Source: Homalodisca vitripennis
Taxonomy: Eukaryota; Arthropoda; Insecta; Hemiptera; Cicadellidae
Assembly: GCF_021130785.1 (NCBI RefSeq)
Contig: NC_060207.1
Location: 8,759,501-8,823,500 of the forward strand
DNA length: 64,000 nt
Direction of reading: 5' to 3'
Shown here one piece after another: positions 1-12,137 of the stretch (the stretch's first letter is position 1; every line of letters starts with the position of its first letter). A model generated the notes under the pieces. That model saw nothing but the letters and a program-made list of their open reading frames with translations. It did no database searches and was not told the DNA's origin. Both the position numbers and the translations under genes were made by a program.

Positions 1-3000
1 TTTCATCATCAGGCGACACCACAACGCGGGTTTTTTCCATTTGTTCCAAAAGTCTTCAATAATTGGTTAAGTGGGAAAATAGTAGCGGTCTTTTTGCAAT
101 AAAGAGAACAACTTACTTTGATAATTCGTTAGTGTTTTCATTCGATGTACACAAGACAATTAAAATTAATAAGTACACTTATTAGGATATTCTCGCTCCT
201 AATTTGGTTTTCAATCAGGAGTTTTCCTCCACTAATGTAACATGAGTTTTCCAAGATATTATCCTAATAATTTCATTTTTTCATCTTATGTAAGGTTGTA
301 TTATTTTCTTAAAGCCTCATAAAATAGTTCAGAAAACACCTTAACCTTATTATAAAAAAAGATCATATTTAGTTTAGGAATAGTAGTTAAAAGCTGGTGT
401 GTAATAGCAATTGAAAGAATCAAAACCAAAAGTCCTTCTGAGCAAGTTGATATCATTTTCAAATGCTTGGTCAGTACAACTTTAAATCGGCCTTGTAAAA
501 TGTAAAATGCTGGGTCTTCCATAAGGGGTATCATAGAGGTAAATGTCATTGAAAAGCTTTTTGTTGTGCATTAGATATTTTTATAATTTTTGACTTTCTT
601 CATATTGATATAACATTTTCTACCACAACAAGGTGATAGTTTATTTATTTCAATGGAGAAAACATGTTTTTGTCTCTTAAAACAACAAACGAGTGAACGT
701 TTTTTTCATTTCAGTGTAATCAAAGTAATACAACATTTTTTGCTCGCATACACATAAAAAATTGTTATCCTGTCGTGTTACACTTCACAATAGTTTGTTG
801 ACATAGTGGAAAATACTCTTTACCATACGTCTATTGCATTCTATACTCTTCCATTGCTTGGATTTACTAAAATGTTCAAAATCAATTAAGTTTTGCAACG
901 ACTTGCAACGGTTCCCAAAACATTTGGATTGGGGGGGTGGGGGGGTCTGGGAGTTATCAAATGTATGTGGACTAAATGAGGGACTGTTTGCAACAGAATG
1001 AGCACACAGTAAAAGCAAACACTAATTCATTTGCTATGCTGACCGCTGTGTATCAAATGTGAACACATACACCTACAAACAACATCGCCCTAGAGACTTT
1101 CTGTCGCAATCACATTTACGCTGGTTTGCAGTTCTTCCTTTCTCGTTGTGACAGCAAGATAGGACATAATGTATAAAGCGTGCGTAATGTAATGCATTCA
1201 AAAGTCTCAATAAAGGACGTCCTCAAACTCTATCCAAACATTCTGCAGCAAAGCCAAACCAAAGTAGCACAAGTTTGCAAACTTTCGTCACACGATAATT
1301 AGCCAAACAGTCATTATATTTTATTTGCACTTAAATACGGATTATTGTTTTTTATATATCTTTTGACCCAAATGCCTAATTACTGAAAATAATTAACTTT
1401 TACAAGCTTTATTTTATTAATCGCGGCTTCTTATGATTTTAGAGTGTAACTATCATTATAACAGCAATAATAAAAAAATGCAGCTGTTGTGTTTTATTTG
1501 GGAAATTTAGTTACAGATCCGTTGATATAAAATTTAAAAAAAAATCCTTTAAAAAATTAGGGAGAGAATAAATTTTAAAAACTGAGAATCAACAGTTATT
1601 AAAGAAATATATTAATGTGTAAGCAATGATGTTTTAACTTTAGCTGCTTTAACCAGCTGAAAACATTATAACATTGGGCTGTGATTGTTACATTCATATT
1701 GGTCACCGTTGTTACACGTTGTTGCACTGGAGCCAATATGCACTGTTTAAGCAACACACCTTTCTTTCTGCATTAAACCGATGGATTAATCTTGCACAAG
1801 AAACAAATGAAATGTCCTCCACGCTAACTTAGGCGTAGGTCGAAATGGGAGGTTTTTGAAAGGATAACAAGCATCAAATTATAACTTTTCTCAGATTTAT
1901 GTTCTTGCTTGATAAACTTAAAACAAACCGTCAGACGCATAAATATTAGTTATATCACTGTAAGATAACTAGATAAACAGACTGGAAATCACCACTTTAA
2001 ATGGTTTGTAGATAGTTAGCTGACACTGAATTAATTTAAATTTATTTATGTTGTTCGTTTTTAAGTGTATTATTCTAATAAAAAAAATCTGAGAAAGAAT
2101 TGGCATATAATAATAATGTTTTAGTTGGAAATTTTCCTCTGGACTTATAATTATATAAATTATTTTTCTATATTGGGGAGTGTTGATTTAATTCGAATGT
2201 TGAGTTTAGGTGCAATCAACCTTCCGCTAAGAGTCTGAAATATGACAGATTTGACTCCTGGAATCTAGAGTCCACGTCTGTAAAGATACAGATAAAAACA
2301 CGTCGGTGACAAAGAAGACCAAAGCGAACTATTTTTGTTTCGACATTCTCGCACAAACTCTAAAATTACAACAGGAAGAGAATAAATACATCCATTTATT
2401 TATTAAGCTGCTGGAAATGCTAGTGGGGAAAGGAAGTTGCGTAGTGAACTTTTATTTATAACAGACAATGCCCCAGTGCTAAAACATTTACTACTGTATG
2501 CAGCTTTCTGGGTAAAAGTAGAGAATGAAGTAATTATGGTACTGATGTTGAAAGGTCAGTGCGTTCTGTGGAATTTGAGAAGAAATTAAATGTGGAGAAA
2601 CCCTTCGTACAAGGACTCGAGCAGTGGGTAACGTATGGAATGGAAATTAATTTAACTTTTACATCATTACATTTACTTTTACATCATTAATGTTTAACAT
2701 TTAAATTAAGCCATCAAGTTGAAGGTAAATTGTGTTATGTGAAAATAACACAAGGGTGGATGTTTAGGTAACTGTCGGATATGTCAAAGTTTGACGTTTT
2801 GGTTTTTCTTTGGTTGAGGGACGTACCTGAAAAGGTTCGTTGAGAGTTCGGGGTACCCATAGAACCGATCGCAGGTCGATGAAAACTCTGAGAAGTCTAG
2901 ACCTATTTGCTCAACCTAAACATAGTTTATATTAGTGCTAAACATTGTTTTAAAATAATTAACATACACAACTAAACCCAGATACATAGTGATATGCACG

Positions 3001-3460
3001 TATGTTATTATGCGCATTGAATAGTAGTTTAATTTATGTGGAATAGGATACTTAAGTTACTCAAAAGTTTGGTATTATTGATTTGTAGCTATGGCAAACA
3101 AGCCAGTAAATAACGTATGAAGAGAGGCGAGTAGAGTTCAGTCATAATTAGATTATGTGACTTTTCAATGCAAAGAGGACCAAACACCAAAGTTAAACCC
3201 GTCATACCACATTGGTATGATACCTAACTTAGTTACTAACTTATGTGAGCATTAATCCAACTGAAATCTATAGAATTATCAAACGGATAATTTATTAATT
3301 ATTATTTAGTGATAATGATTTAATTAAAAGATATATCACAATACATATGTAGGGTCATTTGGCATATAACCATTAAAATATAATATTCCAACGCCAAAGT
3401 TGGTTTCAATATATGGTTAATAATTTTTTCACCACCCGAAAAAATTTTTTATTAATTACA
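1..3460. other. AT-rich stretch without a recognisable gene
   Basis: I see no coding region, RNA gene or clear repeat family here. The open frames (for example 301-549 and 785-1018 on the minus strand) are short, have no recognisable motif and are what AT-rich random DNA gives. A small direct duplication (TTTTACATCATTA near 2658 and again near 2681) and scattered A/T runs are the only local structure, apart from the guanine-run motif annotated separately. It could be intergenic or intronic; the sequence does not decide. Confidence 0.5.
931..953 (+). other. Guanine-run motif, potential G-quadruplex
   Basis: Seven guanines, one T and seven more guanines are followed by TCTGGGAG. The two long runs can be divided into four G3 blocks with one-base loops, which meets the usual G-quadruplex pattern. 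It stands out in a region that is otherwise A/T-dominated. No gene lies next to it, so any role is speculation. Confidence 0.5.
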
Positions 3461-3462
3461 AA

Positions 3463-4282
3463 TACAATGTGTCCACAAAGTTACGTTACAATTTTAAATA
3501 CATTTATTTACAAATGTATATACAGCACAATAATGAGATTAAAATAGGATTAAAGAGTACTTGAAATAGTTTTGTGTCAGTATATCTGAGCTGACATGAG
3601 CACAATGAATTGTCCTGCAGACATCTAAGCGTATTTTGTTCTCCGCCCGTACTTTTATTAGGACTCGCGTAACTGATAAATCGCAGCTCTGATTCGGTGC
3701 TTTCAGTGTTTAATATACGAACTTTGCGACGATTTATATGTCTATATAAGGGAAAGGTCTCCTTATCACTGAATTGTGAATTATCAAAACTCCAGTCCCA
3801 TTTTTTAATACATCCAATGTTTGAGGTTTACAAACATTAAATTTAAGCCTATTCTTGAAAACTATGTTACCTTTAGACCTGTAGGAACGTTCAACTGACG
3901 TTTCTGTACAAAATGTTTGGACTTATTACAACAGTGTATGAAACATTCTCGACGGTTTAACTTACCTTATTTTGGTCAATAAGCTGTATGTTTCCTTAAA
4001 CTTCTTATCCCATCAATAAATGCCGCGTCTATCAGAAAAATATCCATGAAATACTCGGCTATACTCAACCTTTGCTATCCACCTTTATGTACAGAGTTGC
4101 CATGATGACTGTTTTTGTAAAGACACTAGCCTCATATTACTCCATAAAAGCAAAGAGTAAGTTATGAAATAAAAATAAAACTTATTAATGATTTAATTTG
4201 CATCTGTTTCGTAGAACTGCGATCAGTAATAGAGTAGCAATACGCAAATAAAAGGGTGTCATGACTTTGTGGACACACTGTA
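3463..4282. mobile_element. Non-autonomous Tc1/mariner-type element with TA target duplication
   Basis: The left end reads CAATGTGTCCACAAAGT from 3465. The right end is its inverted counterpart, closing with GGACACACTG at 4280 (reverse complement CAGTGTGTCCACAAAGT). Each end is bordered by TA (3463-3464 and 4281-4282), the target duplication typical of Tc1/mariner elements. The inverted repeats match over about 18 bp with one difference and then decay. The interior is about 816 bp, shorter than a full mariner, and I see no transposase frame or catalytic DDD/DDE context, so it is a deletion derivative or MITE. Superfamily assignment is inference from the ends and the TA. Confidence 0.6.
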
Positions 4283-4285
4283 TTT

Positions 4286-5011
4286 CTAATACTGAATGTT
4301 TGATTGGTATGTAAAATTATGTGTAAAAACTCAATCACTAGTACGACAGTTGCAAGCGATTGATAAAAAGGAATTGAGAGTTCGATTTCGTAATCAGTAT
4401 CTTATTCAGGACGATCCTCTGTGGTTTCAAATATATGCTGTCATAGTTACAGTTGTTAACGAGCACTGGTTTAGTATCTCTTGTATCTCTCTTGTGTCGT
4501 TGCCAGATTATCTGTTGACGATAGACGAAGCAATCCGTGGTTGATATGTAAGTATCGTTTGCCACTTAAGAATTGATTTTTTGGATAAGCGTAGCGTGTA
4601 GGACTACTAAACCGTAATCTTGGTCGCGTCGACCGTAGGTACGTTATCTCTAAGGAAACCACCTAAATAGTTGAGCCAATTTGATTATGGAACAGTCCTC
4701 AAGATAGACCAGGCACTGGATTTCCTTCTGTGACCTTGATGATTGAGCACTGAGCACATTTATATGTCCCAGCATATTTATACGTACCTTCTCTCTGTGA
4801 AAGCCAGTGACTTGTGAAGATTTTCTGACTTCCATAATTCTTATATTGATCATCTGTGGATTTAAATGTGCTCTCCTAATAGTAGAGGGTTGTTTTAACA
4901 TTAGTTTGATCCATGCTATTTTTGTATTTTTAAGGTTTTCTGGACGAAATTTTATCCGTGGGGAAATTGTCTTTGTCAAAAAGCGAAAACCTTTTTTATT
5001 GGACATTTTTG
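4286..5011. other. No recognisable gene
   Basis: Overlapping open frames on both strands (the longest is 118 codons on the minus strand, 4650-5006, with an ATG) have no motif I recognise and no supporting context. The high lysine, isoleucine and arginine content is what AT-rich random DNA encodes. I do not call a gene. Confidence 0.5.
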
Positions 5012-5456
5012 TTTTTGCTACACTGCCTGAAAATAAAACTCAAGAGATGTTTTGAAAGGATGAGAGAATATCAGGCTCTTTCCAAAGTTATGTGTTACAA
5101 GGCAGATCACTGCGTTTTAAAAGTGTCAATGTGTTGTGTTCTGATGGTTAACTGTATTCTCCCTTATGCCGACATCGACTTAAAGGTACAGAGAATCCAT
5201 CTGATCTTCTAGATGCGCGAGAGGGGACAGCTGCTGGCAAGGAGGGGGAGCGGCGGCGAAGAGGAACCACTGAAAACACTCGCTGGACAATAGTATATAT
5301 AGGTAATGAACAAACCATCTGAAACAACCAGCTGCCAAGCTCCAGCGTGATTTGCTCCCTGAGGAGATTCAAGCAATACCCAACACTGTAGATACTCGCT
5401 ATACAAGTGGGGTGCTTCAGGTTTGTTTTTTTCAAAGAGCCTTGTACCATTATCAC
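5012..5456 (-). mobile_element. Short inverted copy of the 112-bp-repeat element
   Basis: Read on the minus strand, this block matches the plus-strand block at 12138-13475 in the same order. It has an entry sequence (AACAAACCTGAAGCRCCCCA, reverse complement near 5420-5440), then about one and a half copies of the 112-bp unit (ACAGCTGG, CTTCAGGGAGCAGATCACGC-like), then an exit segment (GTACCTTTAAGTC, GAATACAGTTAAC), then a further conserved piece (reverse complement of CTCAAGAGATGTTTTGAAAG near 5040). It differs from the other copy by having far fewer internal units and by a GC-rich stretch of about 45 bp at 5218-5262. No transposase is visible. Two copies with common boundaries in opposite orientations suggest a mobile, non-autonomous element. 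Confidence 0.6.
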
Positions 5457-5654
5457 ACTCTTATACCTTAACGCCGAAACCTAAAACGGCGTTATATTTC
5501 TTTATATAATTAATTATTTTACAACTTGAGACAAAGTGGAGCGTGGCGCGGAGAGTTTATTTTCGGTTTATATTTCGGAACATTATTTTCGGTTTATAAT
5601 GTTCAGGCTCTTTCAAAGATTTTTTGTTTTATTCTCTGGGTTTTGTTTTTAAAT

Positions 5655-5800
5655 TCTAACATTTGTTAATTTATACCATTCTCGAATCCCTCTTAAGACA
5701 CACGAAAACTTTCATTAAAATCGGTTTAGCTGTTCAAGAGGAGTTCTGGGACATACGACGCACGCAAGAAACATATATAATGGTTTTAATTTATTTGCTA
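5655..5800 (+). mobile_element. Transposon-derived fragment (Helitron- or LINE-like)
   Basis: The phrase ACTTTCATTAAAATCGGTTT followed by AGCTGTTCAAGAGGAGTT, then a short purine-rich run and ACATATATAATGG, is a sequence style very common in non-autonomous Helitrons and some LINE 3' regions of insects. No termini are visible nearby, so it is only a fragment. The assignment rests on remembered style, not on a database match. Confidence 0.35.
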
Positions 5801-6483
5801 AACAGGTTCCCTTGCCTTAAGAGAAATACGATTAAATACAGTTATATGACTATTGTAAGTTCTAACTAACTCCAACCAAACTCGGAATGGTAACATAGTT
5901 GCAAATGCTGAGATGATTCCATTAGCAACCTAATATAACACACAGTTTCAAGATAGTGGATGTTTGCATTTATGAATCATCGCTCTAACAAAATATATAC
6001 CAAATGTATAACATTGCTTTCATATATTGAAATATAATTCACATAATGCAATCCAATACCTCTTTCAACAAAATATTTATTACCAACCGAAAGGTACCTT
6101 AGAAAAAACTGAGAATCTTTTTAAAATTGCTACAATAAACATGTGATAAGAAAATTGCCAAATCGCGATTAGAAACTGAGGCTTTCCTATCAGTTATCAG
6201 GGATCACATATGGAGCATAGATAAGTCTAATATTTACAGCAAGATTGTTTGACACTAGTTGCATATTTTGATAATATATTTATATTGAGGATGTTTTCAA
6301 AATATTGAGAATATGCAACTGTAACTTTGTATCAATTATTATAGACCCACAACAGTGTGCAGTTTATAAATATTAATGTTAACTATGCGGTATAATTTTT
6401 TTGCTTTATTGTAATTACCCTTGGAAAATAGGCTCCAGAGGCCATGCACAAATTGAGTGATTTGTTCTTGTTAGCATCCAGAC
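5801..6483. other. No recognisable gene
   Basis: AT-rich DNA without convincing frames or repeats. The composition changes sharply at about 6484, where a GC-rich leader to the following satellite begins. Confidence 0.5.
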
Positions 6484-6528
6484 TTTCGGTGGTCGCGGGA
6501 CCGCGGCTGTCCGGGGGTCGGGATAAGC
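6484..6528. other. GC-rich leader of the 116-bp satellite
   Basis: A short stretch dominated by C, G and CpG borders the first satellite unit. It contains the palindrome CGCGGGACCGCG and the run GTCCGGGGGTCGGG. It is not part of the repeated unit. It may be a remnant of the sequence from which the array grew, or of the element that carried it in. Confidence 0.45.
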
Positions 6529-7697
6529 AAGCTGAGTGACATACTTATCTGTAACACGAGTTGGAACTTGCTCAGCGATACTACGCTTCTATGGCCAGTC
6601 CGACTTGGACGTACCAAGTGATAGGACATACGGGCGCTGCAACTGAGCTGAGCGACTTCCTTATCTGTAACACGAGTTGGAACTTGCTCGGCGATACTAC
6701 GCTTCTATGGCCAGTCCGACTTGGACGTACCAAGTGATAGGACATACGAGCGCTGCAACTGAGCTGAGCGACTTCCTTATCTGTAACACGAGTTGGAACT
6801 TGCTCGGCGATACTACGCTTCTATGGCCAGTCCGACTTGGACGTACCAAGTGATAGGACATACGGGCGCTGCAACTGAGCTGAGCGACTTCCTTATCTGT
6901 AACACGAGTTGGAACTTGCTCGGCGATACTACGCTTCTATGGCCAGTCCGACTTGGACGTACCAAGTGATAGGACATACGAGCGCTGCAACTGAGCTGAG
7001 CGACTTCCTTATCTGTAACACGAGTTGGAACTTGCTCGGCGATACTACGCTTCTATGGCCAGTCCGACTTGGACGTACCAAGTGATAGGACATACGGGCG
7101 CTGCAACTGAGCTGAGCGACTTCCTTATCTGTAACACGAGTTGGAACTTGCTCGGCGATACTACGCTTCTATGGCCAGTCCGACTTGGACGTACCAAGTG
7201 ATAGGACATACGAGCGCTGCAACTGAGCTGAGCGACTTCCTTATCTGTAACACGAGTTGGAACTTGCTCGGCGATACTACGCTTCTATGGCCAGTCCGAC
7301 TTGGACGTACCAAGTGATAGGACATACGAGCGCTGCAACTGAGCTGAGCGACTTCCTTATCTGTAACACGAGTTGGAACTTGCTCGGCGATACTACGCTT
7401 CTATGGCCAGTCCGACTTGGACGTACCAAGTGATAGGACATACGGGCGCTGCAACTGAGCTGAGCGACTTCCTTATCTGTAACACGAGTTGGAACTTGCT
7501 CGGCGATACTACGCTTCTATGGCCAGTCCGACTTGGACGTACCAAGTGATAGGACATACGAGCGCTGCAACTGAGCTGAGCGACTTCCTTATCTGTAACA
7601 CGAGTTGGAACTTGCTCGGTGATACTACGCTTCTATGACCAGTCTGACTTGAACACACCAAGTGATAAGACATACGAGCGCTGCAACTGAGCTGAGA
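6529..7697. repeat. 116-bp GC-rich satellite array, about 10 copies
   Basis: The landmark GAGCTGAGCGACTTCC recurs at 6645, 6761, 6877, 6993, 7109, 7225, 7341, 7457 and 7573, exactly 116 bp apart, with diverged edge units at 6529 and 7689. Inner units are almost identical. The main variable site is CATACGGGCGC versus CATACGAGCGC, which alternates along much of the array. Each unit holds a hairpin (ACTTGG-ACGTA-CCAAGT). The monomer is much richer in G and C than its surroundings. The minus-strand open frame at the right end is a by-product of the repeat. Confidence 0.95.
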
Positions 7698-8116
7698 CGA
7701 CCTTGACCGCAAATGGATAGTACCGAGTAAGTGAACTATTGATTATGATTGCTAACTTGTATATTGATTCTCACGAACAAACCAGTGTAGTAGTATAACA
7801 TAACTACACTGCTGTATTTATGCTTTTGTGTAGTGTAAAAGCATAAATTCGGTATCTACCAATTACCTAGTACTTACTGAACTGGAACAACAAAATTTAA
7901 ACATAGGCATTATATACAAACTAATAACCAATTCTTTATTTATGATGACATATAATATCAATAGACATTTTTAATTAATAGACGTTATTCTAACTATAAA
8001 AAACGTATTCCAATAAAACTTTCAAGCTGTAACAGTAGACAGTCAAGCAATACATATGGCATTTTAAAAAAGGTATTCTTAAGGATCTGTGTCCAAAAAA
8101 ACTAAAATGCAATGCA
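7698..8116. other. Spacer between two satellite arrays
   Basis: AT-rich single-copy-looking DNA of about 420 bp separates the 116-bp array from the 113-bp array. It includes a weak local palindrome around TGTAGTGTAAAAGCATAAA near 7815-7850. The last 20-25 bases before 8117 resemble the bases before the second array near 13785, so the shared unit of duplication starts about here. Confidence 0.5.
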
Positions 8117-10650
8117 GAGACTCTCATTGTTTTCCTCTGAATCTTGTAATAAGGTCTAGGCTGCAGCCGACGTTTACGGCCCAGTTGCCATTTCGTGGTA
8201 TTACATAGCAGTATCGCTGATATGTAAAGAGGAGACCCTCATTGTTTCCTTTGATTCTCGTAATAAGGTGTAAGCTGCAGCAGTAGTTTACGGCCCAGTT
8301 GCCATTCATGGTATTACATTGCAGTATCGCTGATATGTAAAGAGGAGACCCTCATTGTTTCCTTTGATTCTCGTAATAAGGTGTAAGCTGCAGCAGTAGT
8401 TTACGGCCCAGTTGCCATTCGTGGTATTACATTGCAGTATCGCTGATATGTAAAGAGGAGACCCTCATTGTTTCCTTTTACTCTCGTAATAAGGTGTAAG
8501 CTGCAACAGTAGTTTACGGCCCAGTTGCCATTCGTGGTATGACATTGCAGTATCGCTGATATGTAAAGAGGAGACCCTCATTGTTTCCTTTTACTCTCGT
8601 AGTAAGGTGCAAGCTGCAGCAGTAGTTTACGGCCCAGTTGCCATTCGTGGTATTACATTGCAGTATCGTTGATATGTAAAGAGGAGACCCTCATTGTTTC
8701 CTTTTACTCTCGTAGTAAGGTGCAAGCTGCAGCAGTAGTTTACGGCCCAGTTGCCATTCGTGGTATTACATTGCAGTATCGCTGATATGTAAAGAGGAGA
8801 CCCTCATTGTTTCCTTTTACTCTCGTAGTAAGGTGCAAGCTGCAGCAGTAGTTTACGGCCCAGTTGCCATTCATGGTATTACATTGCAGTATCGCTGATA
8901 TGTAAAGAGGAGACCCTCATTGTTTCCTTTTACTCTCGTAATAAGGTGTAAGCTGCAGCAGCAGTTTACGGCCCAGTTGCCATTCGTGGTATTACATTGC
9001 AGTATCGCTGATATGTAAAGAGGAGACCCTCATTGTTTCCTTTTACTCTCGTAGTAAGGTGCAAGCTGCAGCAGTAGTTTACGGCCCAGTTGCCATTCGT
9101 GGTATTACATTGCAGTATCGCTGATATGTAAAGAGGAGACCCTCATTGTTTCCTTTTACTCTCGTAGTAAGGTGCAAGCTGCAGCAGTAGTTTACGGCCC
9201 AGTTGCCATTCGTGGTATTACATTGCAGTATCGCTGATATGTAAAGAGGAGACCCTCATTGTTTCCTTTGATTCTCGTAATAAGGTGTAAGCTGCAGCAG
9301 TAGTTTACGGCCCAGTTGCCATTCGTGGTATTACATTGCAGTATCGCTGATATGTAAAGAGGAGACCCTCATTGTTTCCTTTGATTCTCGTAATAAGGTG
9401 TAAGCTGCAGCAGTAGTTTACGGCCCAGTTGCCATTCGTGGTATTACATTGCAGTATCGCTGATATGTAAAGAGGAGACCCTCATTGTTTCCTTTTACTC
9501 TCGTAGTAAGGTGCAAGCTGCAGCAGTAGTTTACGGCCCAGTTGCCATTCGTGGTATTACATTGCAGTATCGCTGATATGTAAAGAGGAGACCCTCATTG
9601 TTTCCTTTTACTCTCGTAGTAAGGTGCAAGCTGCAGCAGTAGTTTACGGCCCAGTTGCCATTCGTGGTATTACATTGCAGTATCGCTGATATGTAAAGAG
9701 GAGACCCTCATTGTTTCCTTTTACTCTCGTAGTAAGGTGCAAGCTGCAGCAGTAGTTTACGGCCCAGTTGCCATTCGTGGTATTACATTGCAGTATCGCT
9801 GATATGTAAAGAGGAGACCCTCATTGTTTCCTTTTACTCTCGTAATAAGGTGCAAGCTGCAGCAGTAGTTTACGGCCCAGTTGCCATTCGTGGTATTACA
9901 TTGCAGTATCGCTGATATGTAAAGAGGAGACCCTCATTGTTTCCTTTTACTCTCGTAATAAGGTGTAAGCTGCAGCAGTAGTTTACGGCCCAGTTGCCAT
10001 TCGTGGTATTACATTGCAGTATCGCTGATATGTAAAGAGGAGACCCTCATTGTTTCCTTTTACTCTCGTAGTAAGGTGCAAGCTGCAGCAGTAGTTTACG
10101 GCCCAGTTGCCATTCGTGGTATTACATTGCAGTATCGCTGATATGTAAAGAGGAGACCCTCATTGTTTCCTTTGATTCTCGTAGTAAGGTGTAAGCTGCA
10201 GCAGTAGTTTACGGCCCAGTTGCCATTCGTGGTATTACATTGCAGTATCGCTGATATGTAAAGAGGAGACCCTCATTGTTTCCTTTGATTCTCGTAATAA
10301 GGTGTAAGCTGCAGCAGTAGTTTACGGCCCAGTTGCCATTCGTGGTATTACATTGCAGTATCGCTGATATGTAAAGAGGAGACCCTCATTGTTTCCTTTT
10401 ACTCTCGTAGTAAGGTGCAAGCTGCAGCAGTAGTTTACGGCCCAGTTGCCATTCGTGGTATTACATTGCAGTATCGCTGATATGTAAAGAGGAGACCCTC
10501 ATTGTTTCCTTTGATTCTCGTAATAAGGTGTAAGCTGCAGCAGTAGTTTACGGCCCAGTTGCCATTCGTGGTATTACATTGCAGTATCGCTGATATGTAA
10601 AGAGGAGACCCTCATTGTTTCCTTTGATTCGCGTAGTAAATTATTAACTG
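8117..10650. repeat. 113-bp satellite array, about 22 copies
   Basis: The landmark GAGGAGACCCTCATTG recurs at 8229, 8342, 8455 and onward at exact 113-bp steps to about 10600. Units share AAGCTGCAGCAGTAGTTTAC and GGCCCAGTTGCCATTC. Substitutions define two main unit types: TTTGATTCTCGTAATAAGGT and TTTTACTCTCGTAGTAAGGT, with intermediates. They are arranged in blocks, with almost no insertions or deletions. The first unit (8117-8228) and last unit (about 10612-10650) are diverged, as expected at array edges. The array is homologous to 13785-16995, sharing CTGCAGCA, GTTTAC, TTGCC and GTGGTATTACATT in order. Confidence 0.95.
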
Positions 10651-11170
10651 CAGCAGGTGGTTTAAATCCATTTGCAATCTTTTATATAAAATCTCAGCAA
10701 AAGTTATCTTAATTAAGAAGACACTCCTTGACTTTCACTTTGGGCTCTTCTTGTCCCTTCGTTTTACTGCAAGATCAATGGTTTGCAGAAATTTCGTTGT
10801 TACATTTATTGTATCAGTCATAATATTTTATATGTTTAGTTATGGTGTATTTTTATTACGTGTTAATAGTGACAAATGTATTTACTTAGGTTTTTTTTGT
10901 ATTTTCGGTTTTACTAGTTTCATAAGCATAAAAATAAAAATTTTAGTAAACTTATGCTGTGTTTTAAAAACGTATTTTATAAAGTTCAATCGTTATTTAA
11001 ATTACGCTGCGCTAATTAGTTTAATCGGCTCTCTTAAACATTGCACTTTGTATCTGCAGAACTATTGTGTAATGGAGATATACGTCTGAGGTCAAGACCT
11101 ATCGTTGCCTTATATTGACGTTACTTCTGTTTATTCTTTAAACAACTAAAAATACACCCTCCACATTGCC
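10651..11170 (+). repeat. 3' flank of the 113-bp array, paralogous to 16996-17541
   Basis: This non-tandem segment matches the DNA after the second array. Shared stretches include GACTTTCACTTT, CACTTCGTTTTACTGCAA-like, CTAATTAGTTTAATCGGCTC, CACTTTGTATCTGCAGAA, ATATACGTCTGA, GACCTATCG and a common end at CTCCACATTGCC (11170 and 17541), after which the two diverge. An open frame of up to 104 codons from the ATG at 10778 to 11089 encodes a hydrophobic, cysteine-rich product with no recognised family. The paralogue does not keep it open, so I do not call a gene. Together, array and flank define a duplicated module of unknown nature. Confidence 0.8.
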
Positions 11171-11733
11171 AAGTAATAAATATTGCTTAAACCATAAAAT
11201 ATAAGGAAGTTGTGTTTATTCTGCGTGGTAAAAACCCCCAAATGAAAATGTTAGAGAAGGTAAACAGCGAACGTCTTAAAATTAAATCAAGATTATCACT
11301 TTTACTTCCAAGTATATTAGTCTGTAAAACAAAAATGCCATGTGCAGATTAATGTGAGTAATTTACAACGGCAGAAATAGACAACACTTACTCTCTCTTT
11401 CCTTATATCTATATCTATCTGATCTGTCCGTCACTAGGTTTTGTAAGGAAAGGTGTATGTCAGATAGTTTTTCGTAGAGTTGCGGTTCATGCTATGCAAG
11501 GCTTTAATACTCAGTAAAACACATATGTAAAGAGTTTGAAACACGTATGCCAACATAATCACTTTAAATATTGATTTTTATCACCTTTATCAAACGTGTA
11601 TATTATTAATATAATATTGTTCCTTCTCTATTGAAGTAAGTATACTTTGTTACTCGGAGAATTATGGAATGAGTTATACATATCTTAATAAAGGATTATT
11701 CTTTGAATAAATTTCATCGTAAATTTTGTCCTT

Positions 11734-11738
<5 letters not shown>
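11171..11738. other. No recognisable gene
   Basis: AT-rich DNA after the end of the duplicated module. A short run of TATCTATATCTATCT near 11405 is a weak tetranucleotide-like tract. Nothing else stands out. Confidence 0.5.

Positions 11739-11811
<73 letters not shown>
11739..11811. repeat. TA dinucleotide microsatellite
   Basis: About 36 uninterrupted TA units. This class of repeat is self-complementary, prone to cruciform extrusion and to length error in sequencing and assembly. Confidence 0.97.
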
Positions 11812-11818
<7 letters not shown>

Positions 11819-12137
11819 TAGAAATTCCAGATAAAACCATCAACACCTTTGTAACGCCCCAATAATTACAAATTTTAAACTCTAACTTTTCATAGTTTAA
11901 TTATTCTACTAATACTAAGTATAATGAGCCAGAATACCTCTTGCAATACAAATGTTATTTCAGAATAACTGTTAAAATATACTACACAGGCAATTTAGTG
12001 AATGGATTTTAATCGATTTATTTATTTTGCTATCAAAAAATAATAAGAACCGTCGAGCATTTCAACGTACTCTCAAACTAAGGGATATGTTTTCTGATTT
12101 CATTCTTTGTCATAGCCTGACAAAAAATGAATAGTAT

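Noticed and set aside
4650..5006. 118-codon minus-strand frame with ATG
   Set aside because: No recognised domain, composition typical of AT-rich random translation, and no splice or promoter context.
8117..10650. CRISPR-like regular array
   Set aside because: The whole 113-bp unit is conserved. There are no unique spacers between short repeats, and the context is eukaryotic.
10778..11089. Hydrophobic 104-codon frame, possibly a membrane protein
   Set aside because: The paralogous segment at 16996-17541 does not preserve the frame, and no family is recognisable.
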